Positions 47,631 through 55,689 of a stretch of DNA of 64,000 bases are shown here, one piece after another. The stretch is from Planobispora longispora (lineage in GTDB: Bacteria; Actinomycetota; Actinomycetes; Streptosporangiales; Streptosporangiaceae): assembly GCF_016863135.1 (NCBI RefSeq), contig NZ_BOOH01000019.1, positions 124,001 to 188,000 on the forward strand. The letters run 5' to 3'. A program made the translations under genes and the position numbers. The notes below the pieces were generated by a model. The model was given only the letters and a program-made list of their open reading frames with translations. It was not told the DNA's origin and searched no databases. The number at the start of each line of letters is the position of its first letter. The first letter of the stretch is position 1.

Positions 47631-49679
47631 GTGAAACTCAGACGTCTACGAGCGGGCTCTCCCCTGGCGGGGGTCCTCGTCCTTGTGGTCGTCGCGCTCG
47701 GTTTCCTGGCTCACCGCCAGCTCACCGTCACCGCGTTCGACCGGGTCGAGGCCGACCGGGTGGCCCAGGAAGCGCAGCGGGTGCGTGTCGCGCTGGACTA
47801 CGAGACCCGGTCGCTCAGCGACTACGGTGCCGCCAAGTCCATCTGGGACAGCTCGTTCACTGACGTGCGCACGGCCGACCCGTCCACCTTCGCGGCGGAC
47901 TTCCCGCCGCGCGACATCCAGCGCATCTCCGGCGTGGACGGTGTCGTCAGCACCGGCCCGGACGGCATCGTGCGGGCCGGCGGGCTGGTCGGGACCGGGG
48001 CGGGCTTCGACCCGCTCCCCCAGGAGCTGGCCCGGCCCGCGCTGCTGAAGCAGCTCTTCGACATCGAGGGCGAGGCGGGATCGGCTCGCTGCGGCGTCGT
48101 CCGGACGTCCACCACGGCCTTGCTGTACTGCGGTTTCGCCAGCTATCCGGGGAACGGGGCCGGCGAGCCCGCGGGCGGCCTCATCTACTTCAGGGCCCTG
48201 GACCAGACCCGCCTCACCGCGCTCGGCGACCAGGTCGACCTGCCGGTGACGCTGGCCGACCGGGCGCACGCGCCCGGCGACCACTCGCTCACGCTGCCCA
48301 GCCGGCTGGGGGACCTGAAGGTCACCACGGACGTGCTCGACGAGCACCGCGTCAGCGTCGACATCGCCCTGCCCACCGTGGGAGGACCCGCGATCGTCCT
48401 GGAGACCGTACGCGACCGCCCGGTCCACAGGACGGCGACGGAGGTGTCGCGCAACGTGCTCGCGCTGATCGTGGTCGCGACGGCGGCCCTGCTCGGAGCG
48501 GTGACGACGCTGGTGCGCCGGAGGATCAGGCAGCAGGTGGGAACGGTGCGCCGTGCCGCCGAGGCCGCCATCGCCTCCGGCCACCGCGCCCTGCGCGAAC
48601 GATCCGACGACCGCGGCGAGATCCGCGCCCTGGAGACGGTCATCGACACCATGCTCGACACGATGGCCAAGCAGGACGCGGCCCTGGAGCGCGCCAACGC
48701 CGCCCGGGAGGAGCAGCAGCGCGCCTCGTACGCCCAGCGCCAGCTCAACGAGCAGCAGGCCCGCCGCCGCGCCCAGGAAGTGATCAACGCCAACATCTCG
48801 ACCATCATGAGCGAGCTCCGCGTGGTGGCGGACGCGACCGCCGAGCTCCTCGGTGTGGCGGGCGCCGTCGACAGGCAGGTCTCCACGACCGACGCCCTCA
48901 CCAGTCGCATCATCGAGCAGGCGCGCAGGGCCAGCGACTCGACCACGCAGCTCGAGACGAGCCTGCGCAAGGTGGAGGGGGTCGCCCACATCATCTCCAG
49001 CGTGGCCGCGCAGACCCATCTGCTGGCGCTCAACGCCACCGTCGAGGCCGTCCGCTCGGGTGAGACCGGCAAGGGCTTCAACGTCGTGGCCCAGGAGGTC
49101 AAGGAGCTGGCCACGGCGACGACCCAGTCCACCGACGAGATCACCGCCATCATCCGGTCGCTGGAGCAGAACACCAGCGCCATGGCGGGCGCGCTCACCG
49201 GGATGACCGGCGGCGTCGTCGACCTCGACGAGGCGGTCGCCCAGGTCAGCACCATCGTCCAGGAGCAGCACTCCAGCGTCGGCCTGCTCAGGGAGTACCT
49301 GGAGCGGGCGATCCACCGGATCTCGACCATGGAGGACCTGACCAAGCAGCTCGAGCGCCGCGGCGACCCGCGCGTGGCGGTCAGCGGCGCGACCCAGCTC
49401 CGTCTGGGCGGTCAGAGCTACCCCGTCCAGCTGCTCGACCTGAGCGTCTCCGGGACGCAGTGCACCACCGTCCAGGACGTCCCGCTCCAGCCGGGAGACC
49501 TCGTCGCGATCGACATCCCGCTGCTGGGCGAGCGCCCCGTGAAGCTGCGCGCCGGAGTGGTCCGCTGCCGGAAGAACGACGGCGTCACCGAGATCGGCCT
49601 GTGCTTCACCGATGTCTCGCCCGCCGCGGCGAGCAGCATCAACCAGTACGTCATGGCGGCGCTCTTCGAGCAGGCCTGA
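47631..49679 (+). CDS. methyl-accepting chemotaxis-type receptor with CHASE4-like sensor and C-terminal PilZ domain
   Basis: 682 residues from GTG 47631. Membrane helix 1 is at about 8-28. The extracytoplasmic sensor (about 30-270, DYETRSLSDYGAAKSIWDSSF) resembles CHASE4, and helix 2 is at about 275-295. A coiled-coil linker leads to the MCP signalling hairpin, with the tip VAAQTHLLALNATVEAVRSG and GKGFNVVAQEVKELA. The C-terminus is a PilZ domain with RGDPR (about 577-581) and DLSVSG (about 603-608), the two c-di-GMP-binding motifs. No cheA, cheW or flagellar gene is nearby. The start is uncertain: no ribosome-binding site precedes GTG 47631; TTG 47592 and GTG 47583 are alternatives. Confidence 0.87.
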   Translation: MKLRRLRAGSPLAGVLVLVVVALGFLAHRQLTVTAFDRVEADRVAQEAQRVRVALDYETRSLSDYGAAKSIWDSSFTDVRTADPSTFAADFPPRDIQRISGVDGVVSTGPDGIVRAGGLVGTGAGFDPLPQELARPALLKQLFDIEGEAGSARCGVVRTSTTALLYCGFASYPGNGAGEPAGGLIYFRALDQTRLTALGDQVDLPVTLADRAHAPGDHSLTLPSRLGDLKVTTDVLDEHRVSVDIALPTVGGPAIVLETVRDRPVHRTATEVSRNVLALIVVATAALLGAVTTLVRRRIRQQVGTVRRAAEAAIASGHRALRERSDDRGEIRALETVIDTMLDTMAKQDAALERANAAREEQQRASYAQRQLNEQQARRRAQEVINANISTIMSELRVVADATAELLGVAGAVDRQVSTTDALTSRIIEQARRASDSTTQLETSLRKVEGVAHIISSVAAQTHLLALNATVEAVRSGETGKGFNVVAQEVKELATATTQSTDEITAIIRSLEQNTSAMAGALTGMTGGVVDLDEAVAQVSTIVQEQHSSVGLLREYLERAIHRISTMEDLTKQLERRGDPRVAVSGATQLRLGGQSYPVQLLDLSVSGTQCTTVQDVPLQPGDLVAIDIPLLGERPVKLRAGVVRCRKNDGVTEIGLCFTDVSPAAASSINQYVMAALFEQA

Positions 49680-49720
49680 CCGGAGACCGGGAAACCGGCC
49701 GACCCCGCTCCTTGCTCCAT

Positions 49721-49737
49721 CTATCGATTATCGATAG
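49721..49737. promoter_or_regulatory. inverted repeat upstream of the DUF2975/Xre pair
   Basis: CTATCGA-TTA-TCGATAG, perfect 7-bp arms, in an AT-rich patch (49721-49760) that also carries TCGATCGAT just before the ribosome-binding site. Likely operator for the Xre protein encoded in the same unit; TTTAAA nearby may be part of the promoter. Confidence 0.5.
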
Positions 49738-49769
49738 ATTTAAATCGTAGTTCGATCGATGGAGGAGTG

Positions 49770-50267
49770 ATGGGAAAGCTGACCGTGTACGCGCTGCGCG
49801 CCGTGCTCGCGCTGCTGCTCGCCGGTTCGGTGTTCGTCCAGGCGGTGATGGTGCCGCTGTTCGCCGCCGACCTGGAGATGCTCAAGCCGGAGTTCGCGTA
49901 CCTGCGCCTCCCGCTCATCGCGATCCCGTTCCTGGGCATCGTGACGGCCGAGGTCATCCTGGTCTGCGTCTGGCAGCTGGTGACGATGGTCCGGCGCGGG
50001 ACCGTGTTCTCCCACGCCGCCTTCCGGTACGTGCACATCGTGATCGGCGCGCTCGTGGCGGCCGCCCTCCTGGTGTTCGCGCTGGCGGTCGTCCTGGCCC
50101 CGGGCGACCCCGTCGCCCCCGGCATCGTCCTGTTGATCTGCGGGGTCTCCCTTGCGATCCTCGGGGTCGCGCTCATCGTGCTCGTGCTGCGGATGCTGCT
50201 CGCCCAGGCCGTCGCGCGCGACGCCGAGGCGACGCAGATGCAGGCCGAGCTGGACGAGGTGATCTGA
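49770..50267 (+). CDS. DUF2975 four-helix membrane protein
   Basis: 165 residues from ATG 49770, behind GGAGG (a GTG directly before it is also possible). Four hydrophobic helices: ALRAVLALLLAGSVFVQAVM, LPLIAIPFLGIVTAEVILVCVWQ (in part), IVIGALVAAALLVFALAVVL and IVLLICGVSLAILGVALIVLVLRML. The loop with LVTMVRRGTVFSHAAFRYV is characteristic of DUF2975. Such proteins are regularly followed by a YozG-like HTH protein, as here, with stop and start overlapping by one base (TGATG). Function unknown; a membrane sensor controlling the HTH partner is an inference. Confidence 0.85.
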   Translation: MGKLTVYALRAVLALLLAGSVFVQAVMVPLFAADLEMLKPEFAYLRLPLIAIPFLGIVTAEVILVCVWQLVTMVRRGTVFSHAAFRYVHIVIGALVAAALLVFALAVVLAPGDPVAPGIVLLICGVSLAILGVALIVLVLRMLLAQAVARDAEATQMQAELDEVI

Positions 50268-50497
50268 TGCCGATCGTCGTCGACATCGACGTGATGCTGG
50301 CCAAGCGGAAGATGTCCGTGGGCGAGCTCGCGGACCGCGTCGGGATCACACCCGCCAACCTGGCGGTGCTCAAGAACGGCCGCGCCAAGGCGGTGCGCTT
50401 CACGACGCTCGCCGCCCTCTGCGAGGTGCTCGAGTGCCAGCCGGGAGACCTGCTGCGCTGGGAGGACGGGCAGGATCCGGCCGGGGTCAGTTCCTGA
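50267..50497 (+). CDS. Xre-family HTH regulator (YozG-like)
   Basis: 76 residues: MPIVVDIDVMLAKRKMSVGELADRVG is helices 1-2, ITPANLAVLKNGRAKAVRFTTL the recognition helix and following loop, and LCEVLECQPGDLLRW the C-terminal part. The VMLAKRKMS...ITPANLAVLKNGRAK signature is that of the YozG group of small DNA-binding proteins. Co-translated with the DUF2975 protein; likely binds the palindrome at 49721. Its 3' end overlaps the convergent lipoprotein gene by 11 bp. Confidence 0.9.
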   Translation: MPIVVDIDVMLAKRKMSVGELADRVGITPANLAVLKNGRAKAVRFTTLAALCEVLECQPGDLLRWEDGQDPAGVSS

Positions 50498-51011
50498 CGA
50501 TCTCCTCGATCTCCGTGGCCAGGTCGTCCTGGATCGACACCTTGGCGTAGAGGGAGACCCCCGACTTCAGGGCCTTCTTCAGCTGGTCGACACTGCACTT
50601 GTGCGGGATCGCCCCGGTGTCGCAGATGCTCCCCTGCGCGTCGAGCACCACGGTGAACGGCGTCAGCGTGGCCTCGTACGCCGCGGCGTCGTCGCCCTCC
50701 ACCTTGATCGAGTCCGCGCCCTTCAAGGTGACCAGTCCCGTCACGTCCCTGTCGGCCCCGCTGTCCCGGAGACTGCTCGGGGCCGCCTCCGAGCGCGTCG
50801 TCTCGGGCGCCGGGGACTCCGGGACGGCGGATTGCGAGGCGTCGGGCGTGGCGGCCGAGGACTCCTGGGCGGTCGGCTGCGGGGCCTGGGACGCGGCGGC
50901 CGAGGCCGAGGGGGCGGCCTCGGTCCCTCTCTGCTCCGCCGAGCAGGCCGCCAGGCCCACCGTGAGAGCGGCCGCCAGCAGGACGCGGGTTACCTTCAGA
51001 GCTCCGTTCAC
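50487..51011 (-). CDS. putative lipoprotein with Ser/Ala/Pro-rich segment
   Basis: 174 residues from GTG 51011. Signal peptide VTRVLLAAALTVGLAAC, with lipobox LAAC. After the cysteine is a low-complexity Ala/Ser/Pro/Glu stretch (about 25-85, SASAAASQAPQPTAQESSAA), a likely flexible tether. The C-terminal domain (about 90-174) carries GLVTLKGADSIKVEGDD and CDTGAIPHKCSVDQLKKALKSG, with two cysteines that may form a disulfide, and ends EIEEIVRN. Family not recognised. It overlaps the Xre gene by 11 bp in convergent orientation. The start is chosen to give a normal lipoprotein signal. Confidence 0.7.
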   Translation of the reverse strand: MNGALKVTRVLLAAALTVGLAACSAEQRGTEAAPSASAAASQAPQPTAQESSAATPDASQSAVPESPAPETTRSEAAPSSLRDSGADRDVTGLVTLKGADSIKVEGDDAAAYEATLTPFTVVLDAQGSICDTGAIPHKCSVDQLKKALKSGVSLYAKVSIQDDLATEIEEIVRN

Positions 51012-51225
51012 GGGCTCACCATCCCACGGATGCCGGTCAACACTCACATCACGCGCAACAGCGGCATCCACGGCATCCCGGGTCGCGCAGCTTCTCCCGC
51101 CCGCCATCGGGCGGGCCCGGGACTCCCGTCACCGGGCCCGTCCGGGATTCGCCCGCCGCCGCACGGCGCATGCGGCGGCCGTACCGCGCATACTGGTCAG
51201 CGAAGGCTCCCCCGAGGCGGTGACG

Positions 51226-51387
51226 ATGGACAGCGGACTGATCCTGCTCGTCTTCCTGGCGTTCCTGTTCGCCTGGGGGCTGAACCGGGTGCGCCGGGCC
51301 TTCCGGTTCGGTCCGGTCGCCTACGCGGGCGTGATGATCGTTTTCATCATCGTGATGCTCGCCGTCTGGGGCCAGACCATGCGCTGA
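51226..51387 (+). CDS. small two-helix membrane protein
   Basis: 53 residues. Two hydrophobic helices, GLILLVFLAFLFAWGL and VAYAGVMIVFIIVMLAVW, are separated by a basic loop (NRVRRAFRFGP). ATG 51226 is preceded by GAGGCGGTG. The frame is open far upstream, but that part is antisense to the lipoprotein gene and reads as arginine/serine-rich noise. Function unknown. It has its own short space between divergent and convergent neighbours. Confidence 0.55.
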   Translation: MDSGLILLVFLAFLFAWGLNRVRRAFRFGPVAYAGVMIVFIIVMLAVWGQTMR

Positions 51388-51430
51388 CCCCCTCCCCGGG
51401 AGAGGCTCCACGGGGCGTTCTCCAGGGCTT

Positions 51431-52207
51431 CTACAGGGCGGAGGCCTCCAGCAGCACCCGGGCGATCAGCTCGGGGTCGTCGCTCATCGGCACGTGCCCG
51501 CACCCCTTCAGCAGCTTCACCCGCTGCCCCGACCACTTCGCGGCCCGTACGGCCTGCCGCCGCAGCAGCAGCCGGTCGTGCTCGCCCCAGGCGATCGTGA
51601 TCGGCGTCTTCGGCGGCGCCGGAGGCATCAGCCCGGTGAACGAGTCGAGGGTCTCGTCGAACCCCACGGCACCGCGCAGGGCCTCTCCCGCGGCGAGGAC
51701 GGCCTCGTCGCTCATCCTGCCCGGGTGGGCCACCATCACCCCGGTGGACAGCGCCTTGGCGATCGGGTTGCGCACCGTCAGGTCGGCCCGCTCCGGCGGG
51801 GTGGCCAGGGCCAGCCCCCTGGTCGCCCGGAGCACGCTCTGCGCGTAGACGAGCTCTCCGCGGGTCCAGAAACCCGCCGGGGAGAGCGCGCACGCCGTAC
51901 GGACGACGCCGCGGGAGGCGAGCTCCAGCGCGACGTAGCCGCCCAGCGAGTTGCCCGCCACGTGCGGCTCGCGGAGTCCGAGCATCGTGCAGAAGGACTC
52001 GACCGCGTCGGCGAGCGTCTCGGCGGTGTACGGCGTGCCGGCGGGCAGCGGCGGCGAGACGCCGAAGCCCGGGAAGTCGACGGCGATCACATCACGCTCG
52101 GCGGCGAGCCGGTCGAGCACCGGCAGCCATCCCTGCCAGTGGTGCCCGATGCCGTGCAGCAGGACGAGGGGCGGTCCAGCCCCGCGCCGTTCGAAGGCCA
52201 GCTCCAT
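51431..52207 (-). CDS. alpha/beta-fold hydrolase
   Basis: 258 residues from ATG 52207 (MELAFERRGAGPPLVLLHGIG), preceded by GTGGGGGG. The oxyanion HG is in LLHGIGHHWQGW, the nucleophile serine in VAGNSLGGYVAL, the acid in ITIAWGEHDRLL and the histidine in LLKGCGHVPMSDDPE. The lid between strands 6 and 7 includes RNPIAKALSTG. A hydrolase of esters or similar substrates; the substrate is unknown. No signal peptide. Single gene, antiparallel to the small membrane-protein gene, with the phosphatase gene upstream on the same strand. Confidence 0.9.
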   Translation of the reverse strand: MELAFERRGAGPPLVLLHGIGHHWQGWLPVLDRLAAERDVIAVDFPGFGVSPPLPAGTPYTAETLADAVESFCTMLGLREPHVAGNSLGGYVALELASRGVVRTACALSPAGFWTRGELVYAQSVLRATRGLALATPPERADLTVRNPIAKALSTGVMVAHPGRMSDEAVLAAGEALRGAVGFDETLDSFTGLMPPAPPKTPITIAWGEHDRLLLRRQAVRAAKWSGQRVKLLKGCGHVPMSDDPELIARVLLEASAL

Positions 52208-52278
52208 CCCCCCACTCAAGCACCGATCGGGACAGCGGCCTAGTGTCTCGTCACCATTCACCGGCGTCCCGCCGCACC

Positions 52279-52312
52279 CGGGCGCCCGCCGCGCACGGGC
52301 GCCCGCCGCGCA
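52279..52312. repeat. two exact 17-bp tandem repeats
   Basis: CGGGCGCCCGCCGCGCA at 52279-52295 and again 52296-52312, followed by a partial CGGG. It lies between the hydrolase and phosphatase genes. Confidence 0.9.
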
Positions 52313-52328
52313 CGGGAGGCCGACGGAG

Positions 52329-52348
52329 TCCGGCCGGCCCCGGCCGGA
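52329..52348 (-). terminator. terminator of the PP2C-type regulator gene
   Basis: Stem TCCGGCCG (52329-52336) / CGGCCGGA (52341-52348), 4-nt loop, about 50 nt past the stop codon. Confidence 0.7.
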
Positions 52349-52397
52349 GCCGCCGGGACCCGGTGAGGCTCAGGAACCCGGGGACGCCGGTGAGAGG

Positions 52398-54629
52398 TCA
52401 GCGGGACTTGGTGGGGATCTCGAACCAGACGGCCTTGCCCTCCGTGGTGGGGCGGGAGCCCCAGCGCCTGGCGAGCTGGTCGACCAGGTAGAGGCCGCGG
52501 CCGCCCTCGTCGTTCTCGCCCGCGCTGCGGATGCGGGGCAGGCGCAGGTCCTGGTCGAAGACCTCGACCCAGACGGACTCCCCGCCCCGGCGGAGCCGGA
52601 GCGTGAACTCCTTCTCGGCGATGATCTCCTCGTCGAAGCCGGGGACGTCCCAGGAGTCCTCGAACCCGCCCAGCATGCCGCCGTCCACCACCAGTTCCCG
52701 GCGCGGGACGCTGGCGCTGGCGGCGTGCAGCACGACGTTCGTGACCACCTCGGAGACGAGCAGGCAGGCCAGTTCGGCGCGTTCTTCCGGGACGTTCCAG
52801 CCGGCGAACGCCTCGGCCGCCATCCGCCGGGCCTCGCTCACCATGATCGGCTGAGCCGAGAAGGTGCGCTCTTCGACGTCGAGGTCGGTGGCCGACGACC
52901 TGACCACCAGGATGGCCATGTCGTCGTCGATCTCCCCGGGCACCGCGACCGTCGCGGCCTCGGCGATGCTCTCCACCGAGGTGTCGGAGGCCTCGACGAG
53001 CTTGTCGCACAGGAGCGAGAGCGTCTCCTCGTCGCTGAGCGGCGTCTCGCCGGAGTCGCGGGCGGGGCGGCGGTCCACCAGGCCGTCGGTGTAGAGCAGC
53101 AGGGAGGCCCCGGGCGGGAGCGTCCGGGTCTCCTCCTTGTAGACCAGGTCGGCGTGCATGCCCTTGGCCCGGACGCCGAGCGGCTGGCCGACCTCCTTGA
53201 TGTCGAGCTCGACGCAGGAGCCGTCCACGAGGAGCAGCGGCGGGGCGTGCCCGGCGTTGGCGAAGGACAGCTGGCGCGACCAGGCGTCGTAGACGAGGTA
53301 CTGGCAGGTGACGATCGGGGGGACGCTGATGTCGGCGCCGCTGTCGTCCTGCTCGGGTGTGGCGATGATGCGGGTCCACTCGTCGAGCCGGGCGAGGATC
53401 TCCGCGGGCGGCTTGTCGTCCTGGGCAAAGGCGCGCAGCGCGGCGCGCAGCTGTCCCATGACGGCGGCCGCCTTGGCGCCGCGGCCCTCGACGTCGCCGA
53501 TGACGATGCCGACCCGGCCCGCGGACAGGGGGATCACGTCGTACCAGTCGCCGCCGACCTGGGTCTGGATGCCCTGGCCGTGCGAGGCCAGCGGAGCGGC
53601 CGGGAAGTAGCGGACGGCGATCTCCAGCCCGTCGAGCTGGGGCAGCTCGCGCGGGAGCAGGTGCTTCTGGAAGGACTCGGCGGTGTGCCGCTCCTCCTCG
53701 AACAGCAGCGCGTTGTCCACGGCCAGCGCGACCCGGGTGGCGATGGCGCCGACGAAGTCCCGGTCGAAGGTGTCGTAGTGCGGGCTGCGCCGGTCGGTCA
53801 GGTTGGACAGCCCGAGGTACATCAGCCCGAGGGTCTCGCCGCGCACGCACAGCGGCGCGACGATGGCGGAGGTCAGGCCGACCTCGGCGGCCAGGCGGGT
53901 GCTGCCCTCGCTGGGGCTGGGGTAGTTGGTCTGGGCGAAGTCCTCGACCAGGATGGTCTCCTGGCGGCGGAGCGCGGTGTCGGCGTAGTGGCCCGCCGGG
54001 TAGCGGATCTCGGCGCCGAGCGGAGCCCAGGTGTCGGGGGGCGGGCTCCAGCCCTGCACGTGGGTGGAGACCCTCCGGGTGAGCCGGTCGCCCTCCATCA
54101 GCTCGATGAAGCAGTGGTCGGCGAACTGCGGGACGAGCATCTCCGCGACGCGCTTGAGCGTCTCCTCGACGTAGAGCGAGCCGGCCAGCCGCTCGCCGAT
54201 CCGCTCCAGCAGGCCGAAGCGGTCTTTCTCCCGCTCGTTGCTGCGCATGGCCTCGCGGGCCGTGATGACGATCCCCGTCACCGACCCCGAGGGGTGCCGC
54301 AGCGGCACGGCCTGGGCGCGCACGTAGAGCATCGTCCCGTCCGCGCGCTTGACGTCGAAGGTGCCCTCCCAGACACCGCCCTTGAGAACGTGCTTGGCCA
54401 GCTCGACGGCGAGCGGGTTCTCCTTTTCCAGGATTCCGAGAGTGAAGCCTTCGGAATCGCCCGGCCCCTGGGGGCCGGGACGGCCGAACAGCTTCTCGGC
54501 GAACGGGTTCCAGTAGAGAAGGTTGCTGAAGCGGTCGGTGACGACCACCGCCATCTCAGCCTGATCGAGGACGGAACCCGCCGATAGATGGTCGGCGGCA
54601 TCCTCTGACAGATCCCCCCACCGCTTCAT
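52398..54629 (-). CDS. PAS-GAF-PP2C (SpoIIE)-HATPase regulatory protein
   Basis: 743 residues from ATG 54629 (MKRWGDLSEDAADHL). A PAS domain (about 20-125, ILEKENPLAVELAKHVL, GTFDVKRADG) precedes GAF (about 150-310), the PP2C-type phosphatase (about 325-535; GGDWYDVIPLSAGRVGIVIGDVEG and ANAGHAPPLLLVDG carry metal-binding aspartates) and a C-terminal anti-sigma-type ATPase (LVSEVVTNVVLHA, GGRGLYLVDQLARRWG). Phosphatase and kinase-like modules of this kind switch anti-anti-sigma partners in actinomycetes; none is adjacent here. The ribosome-binding site is loosely spaced (GAGGGG 10 nt upstream). Confidence 0.9.
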   Translation of the reverse strand: MKRWGDLSEDAADHLSAGSVLDQAEMAVVVTDRFSNLLYWNPFAEKLFGRPGPQGPGDSEGFTLGILEKENPLAVELAKHVLKGGVWEGTFDVKRADGTMLYVRAQAVPLRHPSGSVTGIVITAREAMRSNEREKDRFGLLERIGERLAGSLYVEETLKRVAEMLVPQFADHCFIELMEGDRLTRRVSTHVQGWSPPPDTWAPLGAEIRYPAGHYADTALRRQETILVEDFAQTNYPSPSEGSTRLAAEVGLTSAIVAPLCVRGETLGLMYLGLSNLTDRRSPHYDTFDRDFVGAIATRVALAVDNALLFEEERHTAESFQKHLLPRELPQLDGLEIAVRYFPAAPLASHGQGIQTQVGGDWYDVIPLSAGRVGIVIGDVEGRGAKAAAVMGQLRAALRAFAQDDKPPAEILARLDEWTRIIATPEQDDSGADISVPPIVTCQYLVYDAWSRQLSFANAGHAPPLLLVDGSCVELDIKEVGQPLGVRAKGMHADLVYKEETRTLPPGASLLLYTDGLVDRRPARDSGETPLSDEETLSLLCDKLVEASDTSVESIAEAATVAVPGEIDDDMAILVVRSSATDLDVEERTFSAQPIMVSEARRMAAEAFAGWNVPEERAELACLLVSEVVTNVVLHAASASVPRRELVVDGGMLGGFEDSWDVPGFDEEIIAEKEFTLRLRRGGESVWVEVFDQDLRLPRIRSAGENDEGGRGLYLVDQLARRWGSRPTTEGKAVWFEIPTKSR

Positions 54630-54749
54630 CCGTTGACCACCCCTCGGGGACGGCTGTGCGCAAAGCGAACCACGGTTGCTCCTGCTGCAGTCTCGGCATG
54701 GGAGTGGAGGGTCTCCCGTGTGGGATCCAACCAAGCAGGAGCACGCCGG

Positions 54750-55454
54750 TCAGCGCGTGGCGACGAAGACGTGGGCAGCGGTTTCCCGCGGCAGGACCGC
54801 AACAGAGTTGCCCGTCTCATCGTCACCCGTCACCCGCACACCGTCGTCGCTCGCCGCGAGCGTCACCTCGCGTCCGGGTTGTATCCCAACTTGCTTGAGT
54901 TTAAGCATCACAGCGGGATCGCTTTGCACTTGTTCGCTAATTCGACGGACGACGACGGGTATATCCCTGGGTCCGGCCACGTCGGCCATGGAGGGCAGGG
55001 TCTCCCCCTCGGCCCCGGCGATGCCCGGGACGCCGAGTTCTTCCAGGCCCGGAATGGGATTGCCGTGCGGGTCGCGGGTGGGATTGTTCAGCAACGTGAC
55101 CAGGCGGGCCTCGACGGACTCCGACATCACGTGCTCCCAGCGGCACGCCTCGATGTGCACCTCCTCCCAGGGGAGGCCGATCACCTGGGTCAGCAGGCAT
55201 TCGGCGAGGCGGTGCTTGCGCATGACGCGGGTGGCGAGCGTGCGCCCCAGCTCGGTCATGGTCAGGTGCCGGTCACCCTCGACCCGGACCAGGCCGTCTC
55301 GCTCCATCCGCGCGACCGTTTGGCTGACGGTCGGGCCGCTCTGCTGGAGCCGCTCGGCGATTCGCGCACGCAGAGGGACGATTCCCTCTTCCTCCAGCTC
55401 GAAAATCGTGCGGAGGTACATCTCCGTGGTGTCGATCAGGCCGTGTGCGGTCAA
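54750..55454 (-). CDS. ideR: DtxR/IdeR-family metal-dependent repressor
   Basis: 234 residues from TTG 55454, preceded by GGGAGGA. The winged helix comprises LRTIFELEEEGIVPLRARIAERL and SGPTVSQTVARMERDGLV. Metal ligands equivalent to IdeR M10, H79, E83, H98, C102, E105 and H106 are present as M12, H81, E85, H100, C104, E107 and H108. The C-terminal SH3-like domain ends in AVLPRETAAHVF. It represses iron-uptake genes when iron is bound and is the closest match to IdeR rather than to MntR. No iron box was found immediately around it. C86 follows E85 where IdeR has arginine. Confidence 0.93.
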   Translation of the reverse strand: MTAHGLIDTTEMYLRTIFELEEEGIVPLRARIAERLQQSGPTVSQTVARMERDGLVRVEGDRHLTMTELGRTLATRVMRKHRLAECLLTQVIGLPWEEVHIEACRWEHVMSESVEARLVTLLNNPTRDPHGNPIPGLEELGVPGIAGAEGETLPSMADVAGPRDIPVVVRRISEQVQSDPAVMLKLKQVGIQPGREVTLAASDDGVRVTGDDETGNSVAVLPRETAAHVFVATR

Positions 55455-55689
55455 GGCTCCTCCCGTCCTATCTCGATGTTACGTCCATGTCCTGCGCCGG
55501 TCTGCCGTCCGTACGGTCATGACGGACTGGAAAGTCCCATACGGCCACGCCCGACCGGAAAGTCTCAGACCCCGGACCGGAGTCTCAAATCGAAGCTCGA
55601 ACTCCGACCCTATTGGGAGAATCACCCGCGGTGACCCACGACGGCAAAGGACACCAACACCGCGACGGCGTAGATCCTTCCCTACCTGC

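Noticed and set aside
55455-55689. Iron box for the IdeR-like repressor
   Set aside because: No 19-bp TTAGGTTAG-type palindrome is present between the repressor and MFS genes; only loose AGTCTCA/GAGTCTC repeats are seen.
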